NCBI RefSeq assembly: GCF_042849255.1 | Contig: NZ_AP026866.1 | Location: forward strand, 992,001-1,056,000 | Direction of reading: 5' to 3' | Length of the DNA stretch: 64,000 bases | Origin: Oceaniferula spumae | Lineage (GTDB): Bacteria; Verrucomicrobiota; Verrucomicrobiia; Verrucomicrobiales; Akkermansiaceae | Shown here: positions 26,081-35,000 of the stretch, piece by piece | How the letters are laid out: the number at the start of each line of letters is the position of its first letter | How positions within the stretch are numbered: position 1 is the first letter of the stretch | Program-made: the position numbers and the translations under genes | Notes under the pieces: generated by a model | Told to the model about the DNA's origin: nothing | The model's database searches: none | Seen by the model: the letters and a program-made list of their open reading frames with translations, nothing else

Positions 26081-29000
26081 CTACTGGCTCACTTTCAGAC
26101 GCATGAATTGCTGATTGCCGGGAACTATAGGCGCTATACTGCGATAGGTCACCGTGCGCGTGCCGTCGCCGTTCGCTACGTCAGAGACGCGTATCACATC
26201 CATGCCCTCCGTTGCATCTGTCCAATTACTCAGACTATCGGAAACCTGGGGAATCACTTCAGCGCTGTTAGTATCGCGAATAGTGCTTGTTAGAGTCAGG
26301 TAATCACCGTCGATGCCATTGACATTCAAAGTTTGCACGGATCCATGATGGACGAAATCCTCACCTGCCAAGTCGCGCCCCAAAGCATATGTCAGAAGCT
26401 CGCTCCAGCCATCGTGATCATTATCTGATAGAGGATCGGTTTCACCTCGGTCTGCTAGCCAGCCTGTAAATCCAGACACTGCGCCGGCAGGACTTCCCTC
26501 TTCATCTGAACTGAGCATCCAGTTCGAAGGTTCATCATGATCCGGCCTGATCGTGGGATTGATTAAAACGAGCGCCCGGCCACTGGCGACTGGCCATGGT
26601 GCCACATCGTCGTAGGTGAAGTCGTGAATCGTAGCTCCGGCGGCGTCATCCAGCTTGATCGTCTCGCCTGCGTTATTCAGCGATGTTCCTCCGGAAAATT
26701 CACCAGCAATCCGTGCCGTGACAGAATTTCCGAAAACCGAGGTGAACGCCGATTGATTTTTAACCACGAGCACCACTTCCCCCGGAGCGAGAGAAGTCAC
26801 CGATGAACTGGTGAAATCAAAGTCTACCCCATTGACGAATTTGACTCCGGCAAGACTCACCGTTTCAGTGAAAGATATATTCATGATTTCGATGTACTCC
26901 GCATCCGGATTCATCTGAGGGGCGTAGTTCATCTGCGATATGACCAGAAATTCTTGGGCTGGTGACGGGTCGCCTTCATAACTGTAGGATTGCACCACGT
27001 TGGCAGATGCATCAGTCAGAACAATTGTTTCACCCAAACTTGATAGGTGGCCCTGATACGGACCGGAGACCAAGCGTCGCTCCAACGCTTTCGGTGATGT
27101 CGAACGTGAAGCAAATTTTTTCAGATCAGGTGACACGAAAATTTCTCCGTTTCGAGGAATCACCGTTCCTGCTGGGAAAGTAAATGTCACCGCACTACTC
27201 AAACTCCAGCCACTGATATCAATCTCAGTATTCTCACTATTGGAAATACGGATATATTCCTCGTCCTGATCACCGCTTGCTGGATTGAAATCCACCTGAT
27301 CAATTAGGATGACCGGATTCGATGGCTGGGCGGCAGGAATCACGGTTGCCATTCCGGGAATGGATGTCGTGTAGATATTGTAGAGCTCGTTCCGTCGCTC
27401 TGGGATTTCCGTGTTACGAAGTGAGTTGCGATTACCGCTGTTAGGTCCGGGCAGTCCGGCCATGGAATCAAATACCTCATCCACCTTGGCCTCAAACCAT
27501 CCACCGCTGGGAGTTGGCTTGAGGTAGTCGTCCATCAGCGTGCGTAACCGCCTGAGCATCAGCCGCTGCATTGTGACATCTTCAAAGGCTACATCGTAGA
27601 GTCGGTTCCACTGATGGTTACCATCATCCGAGGGGAATGCCTCGATACCAAAAAACGGATGATCGGCCCGCTCTTCACCATGGCCTCCGGCTATGTCCCA
27701 AGTGTAGTCAAGGTCCCAAGGGAAAATCCGCCAGCGCTCATCACCGTGGGTGTCCTGATAGACGTAGAAGTTTTTCCGCACATCATCCGCCTGTTGTTGC
27801 AGAGCCCTGATTGCCATGTAGTTGGTAAACTCCTGCACATCCATGTTGTCGTAAAAACGGTTCACTCTAACGGTGGAGCTGCCAAGTTTCAGGTCGTCGA
27901 CCAAATCCTGAAGCGATGAAAAGTCATTGAGGTCCCCGGTTTTCTTCTCCACCCCAGTGGAAGTATCGTCAAAAACCGGGTTCAAATTGCTCCGCTGCAC
28001 GAGCTTGTAGAGATCTCCCGGAGTGTTATCGTGCCCGTTGCGGATCAGGTAATCCTCGTCGACCTGCTCAATCAGAATCCCTACCCGATCCTGACTTCCG
28101 TTCAAACGCATCTGTACCGGGTAGGCAATGCTCCCTGGATTCCCAGCAGCTTGATGAAAATTAAACCCCATAGGCTGCCTAACATACGAGCTATCGGCAC
28201 CGTTGGAGTTCATGTTCACTTCCCCCACGGCGGGCATCTGATCATTGGCGTAAAATGGATGGCCTTTGTTGAAGTCAAACTTCTGTGAGTTGGTATTGGT
28301 GTATCCGCCTCGTTGTCTCACATAGATGTTATCGTAGAATTTCCCCAGATAGAAAACCGAAGCGCGAGAACCTGTCCGGTTCCGCGCATTGCTAGCGTCT
28401 TGAGTGAACCAGTGCATCACAGGGATCCCCTGCTCCACGGACGGCTGAGCAATCATGGTTCCGTAGTATTGAGGCGATTGGCTGTTCCCCGTGGTGTCAG
28501 TGATAAGTGGCAGCGTTGACTCAAGAGAGTCACTGTCGGTCGCGAGAATTTTCCAACGCACCATCTGCCCCGGCCCAGCTACAGACGCCGGAATCACTGC
28601 AGAAAAAATTCCGTCGCCAGCAGAGACATCACCGCCCGTGCCATTGTCATTCATCGCCATCGTGATCTCGCCTGCGTAGTTTACCCGGTATTTGAGCGAG
28701 ACGGAGGCAACCGCCGCTCCTCTGGGCTGAACCAAGGCGGTGATTAACAGACTCTCATTATCCTGTGGCAGATCCGGAGTGTGCTGGACATCTGACACGA
28801 TAGGCCCTGGATTGAGTACCCCACTTTGGTTAGAAAATCCGGGTGTCGGATCAGTTAGAAAAGTGAAAGATTCGCTTGAGGACACCACAGTAGCCATCAA
28901 GCGAGGGATCAACAGCAGATCGCTGCTGGAACTACTCGAGTTCACAAGTCGGATTGCCAACACATTTTCCCCAGTCCGTAATGCCGACTGATAACTACTG

Positions 29001-29812
29001 AGATCAAAGTCGACAAAATCGTTGGATTCACTCGGTGACGTACCGCCGGAAATATTCGCCGATGCCACCGATGTGCCATTGATATAGGCCTGAAAGCCAT
29101 CGTCATACCTCAAGCTCAACAGCAGTCCGCTCAACTCTGTGGGATCGGTGACTTGAAAAGAAAAACGTATCCATGTTTCTGTGGTACCGCTGGGAACCTG
29201 CGTCTGGATCACACTATCATAGTCGCTGCCATTATCGTAGCCAATACCCGCCGAGCCCCCGTTCCACGTGTTGTCATTAAAATCATGTTCGGTCCAGTTT
29301 TTCCCCGTGCCGTCGTTGGACGGAGTGTTCAGCACATATTTCAGCGCTGCATTTTCAGCGACTAATACTGTTGTCCCGTTGGTTCCGTAACTGACATCCG
29401 TGTATTGAGCAGGGAAAGGATTGAACTCGGTGGTCTTGGTCGAACCATTTGGCATCACCAAGGCCAGGTATTCTCCCTCGGCGCTGAGTTTGAAATTGGT
29501 GTGTAGTTCATTACCTGGCACCGTTCGGTCTTTGTCGGAGGCAAAAACCACCAGATATCCACCAGCTGGAATGGTGACATTGGGAAAAGTCCACTTGTCC
29601 AGATTTCCTGCATTGTCGGTCAGGTGCCAGCCGCTCATGTTGACCGCAACAGCATCCGGGTTGTGAATTTCAATCCAGTCGGAAAACTCTCCGTCCTCAT
29701 CCGCAAGCTCACTGTCGTTGGATGCGAGAAACTCAGAAATCACGGGAGCTGCCGTCAATGGAGGTACACACACCCACATCATTAAAAGCAGTGATTTTAA
29801 GAATGATCGCAT
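26081..29812 (-). CDS. Secreted CotH-kinase/lamin-tail-domain surface protein
   Basis: About 1243 residues from the ATG at 29812 (MRSFLKSLLLMMWVCVPP, signal peptide; the frame is open from 29884). Order: a lamin-tail domain (ISEFLASNDSELADEDGEFS..., ~20-130), a galactose-binding-like region (~160-330), a CotH-like kinase domain (~450-830: RRGGYTNTNSQKFDFN, WRIFPWDLDYTW), two more lamin-tail repeats (~870-1110) and a C-terminal module with DNDHDGWSELLTYALG. CotH-like proteins phosphorylate surface proteins in spores; here the role is unknown and probably extracellular. The C-terminal module resembles that of the 904-residue sulfatase at 53808-56522. Confidence 0.88.
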   Translation of the reverse strand: MRSFLKSLLLMMWVCVPPLTAAPVISEFLASNDSELADEDGEFSDWIEIHNPDAVAVNMSGWHLTDNAGNLDKWTFPNVTIPAGGYLVVFASDKDRTVPGNELHTNFKLSAEGEYLALVMPNGSTKTTEFNPFPAQYTDVSYGTNGTTVLVAENAALKYVLNTPSNDGTGKNWTEHDFNDNTWNGGSAGIGYDNGSDYDSVIQTQVPSGTTETWIRFSFQVTDPTELSGLLLSLRYDDGFQAYINGTSVASANISGGTSPSESNDFVDFDLSSYQSALRTGENVLAIRLVNSSSSSSDLLLIPRLMATVVSSSESFTFLTDPTPGFSNQSGVLNPGPIVSDVQHTPDLPQDNESLLITALVQPRGAAVASVSLKYRVNYAGEITMAMNDNGTGGDVSAGDGIFSAVIPASVAGPGQMVRWKILATDSDSLESTLPLITDTTGNSQSPQYYGTMIAQPSVEQGIPVMHWFTQDASNARNRTGSRASVFYLGKFYDNIYVRQRGGYTNTNSQKFDFNKGHPFYANDQMPAVGEVNMNSNGADSSYVRQPMGFNFHQAAGNPGSIAYPVQMRLNGSQDRVGILIEQVDEDYLIRNGHDNTPGDLYKLVQRSNLNPVFDDTSTGVEKKTGDLNDFSSLQDLVDDLKLGSSTVRVNRFYDNMDVQEFTNYMAIRALQQQADDVRKNFYVYQDTHGDERWRIFPWDLDYTWDIAGGHGEERADHPFFGIEAFPSDDGNHQWNRLYDVAFEDVTMQRLMLRRLRTLMDDYLKPTPSGGWFEAKVDEVFDSMAGLPGPNSGNRNSLRNTEIPERRNELYNIYTTSIPGMATVIPAAQPSNPVILIDQVDFNPASGDQDEEYIRISNSENTEIDISGWSLSSAVTFTFPAGTVIPRNGEIFVSPDLKKFASRSTSPKALERRLVSGPYQGHLSSLGETIVLTDASANVVQSYSYEGDPSPAQEFLVISQMNYAPQMNPDAEYIEIMNISFTETVSLAGVKFVNGVDFDFTSSSVTSLAPGEVVLVVKNQSAFTSVFGNSVTARIAGEFSGGTSLNNAGETIKLDDAAGATIHDFTYDDVAPWPVASGRALVLINPTIRPDHDEPSNWMLSSDEEGSPAGAVSGFTGWLADRGETDPLSDNDHDGWSELLTYALGRDLAGEDFVHHGSVQTLNVNGIDGDYLTLTSTIRDTNSAEVIPQVSDSLSNWTDATEGMDVIRVSDVANGDGTRTVTYRSIAPIVPGNQQFMRLKVSQ

Positions 29813-30022
29813 AGGTAAATCGGTAGTGTACGGACTTCGAGCAATGGATTCCATCCAGCATGGAAAAATGAATCTCCTTTTCAAGGCGCAAGCTACTCGA
29901 TCTCTGGCTTAGCGTCCACCACTCACTCGATTGTCGAAAAAAAGCCATCGAAGTCCTCTACAGCCGTCTTGGATGAAAATACCGTTGTTAATTGGCAAAA
30001 TTCTGGCAGAAACCTGCCCGCG

Positions 30023-31990
30023 ATGCTGGCAATTCAAAATCTTCATATCGAATTCGGAGCTAGGGTCATCTTTAAAGACCTCTCCTTCACCGTTCATCCC
30101 AAGGAGCGCATCGCTTTTGCCGGCCACAATGGAGCAGGTAAATCAACCCTGATGAAGTGCATCGCGGGCATCCTCAAGCCCAACGGTGGCAAGCTTTCCA
30201 AGCCTAAACACTGTGACATCGGCTACTTGCCTCAGGAAGGAATCCATATCCACGGCATCACGCTCTGGGACGAGGTGGAGTCTGCTTTTGCCGAGGCCAA
30301 GGCGATGCAAAAAGACATCGATGAGATGTCGGAAAAACTCCATCATCTCGATCCCCGCTCCGCCCCCTTCTCCGATCTCCTCAACCAGATCGGCGAGCTC
30401 GAACTGAAACTTCATGATGCCGACCCAGGCCTGATCAAACCCCGCATGGAGTCCGTGCTCACTGGTCTCGGCTTCAAACGCTCGGATTTCACCCGCGACT
30501 GCGGCGAATTTTCAGGTGGCTGGCAAATGCGGATCGCACTGGCAAAACTCCTTTTGGCGCAGCCGGACGTTCTACTTTTAGACGAACCGACCAACCACCT
30601 CGACATTGATTCCCAGAAATGGATGGAAAGTTACTTGGTCAATTACCCCGGTGCCATCCTGATCATTTCCCACGATCTGGCCCTGCTCGACATGCTGACC
30701 ACCCGCACCATGGCCTTCCACCACGGCCGCGCTGAGGAATACGCCGGCAACTACTCGTTCTACGTCAAGGAATCGGTGCTGCGTAAAGAAATTCAGCTCA
30801 AGCTCTACAAATCTCAGCAACGCGAGATCAAGCAGACCAAGGATTTCATCAATCGCTTCCGCGCCACCGCCTCCAAGGCCAAGCAGGTTCAGAGCCGGAT
30901 CAAACAGCTGGAAAAAATCGAGGTCATCGAGCTGGAGGAAGACGATGCCGTGATGAGCTTCAAGTTCCCCAATCCACCAGCTTCCGGCCAGAGCGTGGCA
31001 GTGCTGGAAAAAGCCTGTAAGTCCTACGGTAAGATCAACATTTTCCAGGACTTCGATTTTGAAGTCACCCGCGGTGAGCGACTCGCCATCGTCGGACCTA
31101 ACGGCGCAGGAAAATCCACATTCTGCCGACTGATCACCGGTCAGGAAGAACCCGACTCCGGCACACACACCTTCGGGCACAAAGCCGCCGTCTCCTTTTT
31201 CTCCCAGAACCACGCCGACGAACTCGACCCGGACATCACCGTGCTCGAGTGTGCCGAAAGTGCCGCATCACGTGAGAACGCACCACTTGCGCGGAACTTG
31301 TTAGGTTGTTTCCTGTTCCGTGGCGATGATGTCTTTAAAAAAATCGGTGTCCTCTCCGGAGGTGAGAGATCGCGTGTGGCCTTAGTCTGCATGCTACTCC
31401 GCCCCGCCAACTTCCTGATTCTCGACGAACCGACCAACCACCTCGACATCCAGTCGCAGGAGGTCTTGCAGAATGCGCTCAAGGATTATCCGGGGTCCTA
31501 CATGATCGTTTCCCACAACCGCTCATTCCTCGATCCCATCGTCACCAAAACCCTCGAGTTCCGCCAGGGCCATGCCCCACGCACCTTCGCAGGTAACATC
31601 ACTTACTACCTCGAAAAAATCGAGGAGGAGAAAAACGCCGCCAAGGGAGTCGCAGCCGCCGCTCCAGCACCTAACAAAACTTCAACTCCGGGCGTCAACC
31701 GCAAGGAGCAGCGCAGGATCGAGGCCGAGCAGCGGAAGAAACGCAATGATGTGCTCCCGCCGCTTAAACGAGAACTCGAAGAACTGGAAAAAAACATCGC
31801 CGAGTACGAAGCAGGCCAAGCGACGCTCACCACGCATATGTCTGACCCGGAAACGGCCGGAGACTCTGACAAAATGCAGCAAGCATCGGCCGCCTACCAA
31901 GTCCTCGCCGACAAACTCGAAAAAGCCTTCTCCCAGTGGGGTGAGGTCAGTGACAAAATTGAAAAGCTGGAAGCCGAATTAAGCCTGTAA
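30023..31990 (+). CDS. ABC-F subfamily ATPase (Uup-like)
   Basis: 655 residues from the ATG at 30023 (MLAIQNLHIEFG); the track-open frame from 29969 adds residues without family support. Two ABC domains: Walker A GHNGAGKST and GPNGAGKST, signatures FSGGWQMRIALAK and LSGGERSRVAL, and DEPTNHLDI twice. A ~100-residue linker joins them, and the C-terminus (~555-655) is a charged coiled coil like that of Uup. No membrane segments, so it is a soluble translation/ribosome-associated or DNA-binding factor rather than a transporter. Confidence 0.92.
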   Translation: MLAIQNLHIEFGARVIFKDLSFTVHPKERIAFAGHNGAGKSTLMKCIAGILKPNGGKLSKPKHCDIGYLPQEGIHIHGITLWDEVESAFAEAKAMQKDIDEMSEKLHHLDPRSAPFSDLLNQIGELELKLHDADPGLIKPRMESVLTGLGFKRSDFTRDCGEFSGGWQMRIALAKLLLAQPDVLLLDEPTNHLDIDSQKWMESYLVNYPGAILIISHDLALLDMLTTRTMAFHHGRAEEYAGNYSFYVKESVLRKEIQLKLYKSQQREIKQTKDFINRFRATASKAKQVQSRIKQLEKIEVIELEEDDAVMSFKFPNPPASGQSVAVLEKACKSYGKINIFQDFDFEVTRGERLAIVGPNGAGKSTFCRLITGQEEPDSGTHTFGHKAAVSFFSQNHADELDPDITVLECAESAASRENAPLARNLLGCFLFRGDDVFKKIGVLSGGERSRVALVCMLLRPANFLILDEPTNHLDIQSQEVLQNALKDYPGSYMIVSHNRSFLDPIVTKTLEFRQGHAPRTFAGNITYYLEKIEEEKNAAKGVAAAAPAPNKTSTPGVNRKEQRRIEAEQRKKRNDVLPPLKRELEELEKNIAEYEAGQATLTTHMSDPETAGDSDKMQQASAAYQVLADKLEKAFSQWGEVSDKIEKLEAELSL

Positions 31991-32034
31991 GTGTCCCGTC
32001 TTATTTGCTCTAATGAGCAGATCGTATCAACGAC

Positions 32035-35000
32035 TTGCTCATGCTATTACGTTCTAGAATTTTCATCGTCAGTCTCGCCCTCTTTGTTCCCCAGCTGCAC
32101 GCAGCGGATCAAGTTGAGTTATTTCCCGCCAAATCCGGGGATTGGAAACAAGCCGGTCCGGGCAAATTTGCTGTCACCGACGGTGTAGCCACTGCCGAGG
32201 GAGGCATGGGCCTCTGGTGGTATTCAGGCAAGTCATTCAAAAACGCCACCATCAATCTGGAGTTTTCTCTGCCAGATACGAAATGGAACTCCGGCGTCTT
32301 CGTCCGTTTTCCAGATCCCAAAAACGATCCATGGATAGCCGTCAAACAGGGCTACGAGTGCCAGATCAGTGGCGACAAAGCTGAAAAACTGAGCACTGGT
32401 GCCATTTACGACATCCAAGCAGCCAGCCATATTCCTCTGAAAAAACCGGGCGAATGGAATCAATACCAGATCACCACGGTGGGAAATAAAATCGCCATTC
32501 GTCTCAATGGCGAGTTGGTGAACATCTTCACCACCCAACCTGGCCGAGGCGACCAGCAAGGCTACTTCGGTCTGCAAAACCATGATCCAAAATCCAAAGT
32601 ATCATTCCGCAAAGTGACCGTGCAGGAATGGGATGATGATGCAAATCTGGACGATGTTCTGAGGCAAGTTGGGGTCACCCGCGCGGAGTGGTTGAACTAC
32701 AGAAACATGCCGAAGAAAAAAGCCACATGGTATGAGAAGATGGACACCGGTCCGGCTTGGGCGAATTCATTTGGTGATTATTACCAAGGCGTCCCACGTG
32801 TCGGCGCTCTCAAAGGCCTTCGCCTGGAGCTCTCAAAAACCGACAGCATTCACGGTCTGTTTGACACCGAGACTTTGCGGTTCGCCTCAGCGTATCAAGG
32901 GGGAGTTCACTGGGCAGGCACGCCATGGACCGGCCGTCATGGCTCACTCGTAAGTATGGCCAATGAGACGAGCTCGATTTTCCAAACCTCAACCAAACCT
33001 GGCTGGGCCGATCAAAACGGATCCTTTGAAGATACTCGGAAGTTCCCCGGCCATGGTAACCTTGCTCCGGACCACGCCCGCTTCAACGGCCATTATCGCC
33101 AGGGGAATCAAACGATTCTCGATTACTCAGTTCGCGGATCGAGGGTTCTTGAAATGCCCAGTGGTGAGGTCGCCGGAACCACACCCCTAGCCTTCAGGCA
33201 ATTCGATTTGGCTCCATGTGATCACGACCGCATTATGTTAGTGGCCGATAACGCAGGCGCCAAGGCCACCGTTTCAGAAGACAAACAGTCGGCCACCATC
33301 GTCAGCACCGGTGCGGATCAAAGCGATGGAACTCCACGCCCTCAAGTGGGCAAAGTCAGTGTCGTCATGGATCGCTCGGACGATGGCTGGGAAATGTTAT
33401 CGATGGGAAAACCATCCAGCAAAGACTTGATCGACCGTAAAACGAACAAGCAGGCATACTTCAGGGTGCTCTCAGATTTTAATCAAGCCCATGCTAAATC
33501 TGGTAGTGAGGAAGACGTCGCAGTTCGCCTCAACGATGGCCTAACATCTCGGAACTCAGACGATGTCGGTCGCAGTTTCTTCTTCGCGGATAAAAAACAA
33601 GCCGGTCGACTGGAACTAGGTCTCGGCTCGCTGAAAGACATCAGCCGAATCCATCTTTTCTCTGAGCATAAAAGCAACCGCTCCCCCCAGAAGGTCGCGA
33701 TTTACGGCAGCAGCAATGACAACGCAGACCCGAAGCTCGCCACCGATAAACTCGAAGCCGGCGGATGGCAGAAAGTCGCCACCTACGATACCCGTGAACT
33801 CGGCAACGGCGGCAAACACGGAGTCGCCATCTTGGCCCCTGAAGGCAAACCGATCGGTTCCTTTCACAAGCTTCTGTTCATCTGCCAGCCTGGTCAGAAA
33901 AACAGCTTCAGCCATACCTTCTTCTCCGAGATCGATGTATACGGAGAGCAAGCCCCTGCTCTCAAACCTCTTGCTCGTGTCCACCAAAACAACTCTTCCT
34001 ACTGCGTCGCCGTCCGTGGCACCGGGGTGCAATTAAAGGATGCTGGCAATGGTACTCTAACTTTACACATCCCAGCTAACAAGAAAGCCACCCGGTTTGC
34101 GCTCGGATACGCGTCATCAGGACAGTCGACACTCGCAGCCACTCTGAAAACCCTGCAGTCCGCCACTCCCGCTCCCCGAGAACTGGAATCGCTCACCCAC
34201 GGTGGGCCCGCGCTTTACGCCCAGCCAGTTTCGGCCAAGGCATCGCTTGGCTCTGAGGATGACATCTGGTCGGTCGACCGGATCGGACTTCCCTCAGATA
34301 ATCCATGGCACTCCAACATGCGCGTAGGAGGCTTTGACTTTTTCTCCGATGGTGACTCCGCGGCTGTCTGCACCTGGAACGGTGATGTCTGGATTGTCAA
34401 AGGTCTGAAGGGCGAATGGAAACAGGTTCAGTGGCGCCGCTATGCCACCGGTTTGTTTGAAACCCTCGGTCTGAAAATTGTCGACGACAAGGTCTACGTG
34501 CACGGTCGTGATCAGATCACCCGCTTGCATGATCAGAACAATGATGGCGAGGCGGACTGGTATGAATGTTTTAACAACGACGTCCTCATCACCAAGAATT
34601 TCCACGAGTTTGCCTTCTCACTGCAGACCGATAAGGAGGGTAACTTCTACATCGTAAAAGGTGCCCCCGTGCTCGCTGGAGGTCGCGGATTTGACAAGAT
34701 CCTACCGCACAACGGCACCGTCATGAAAATTTCCAAATATGGCAAAAACCTCGAAGTCCTTGCCACCGGACTGCGGGCCCCAGGCGGCCTTGGAGTCGGA
34801 CCTAACGGGGAAATCACCACCGGTGAAAACGAGGGAACTTGGCAGCCTTGCTGCAAGCTGAACTACTTCACAGGCAAGGATAAATTCCTCGGCGTCGAGG
34901 ACGCCGCCCACCATCTCAAGGGACAGGAAATGCATCTTCCGCTCTGCTATTTCCCCATGCGCATCGATAACTCTGGCGGCGGTCAGGTCTGGGTCCCAGA

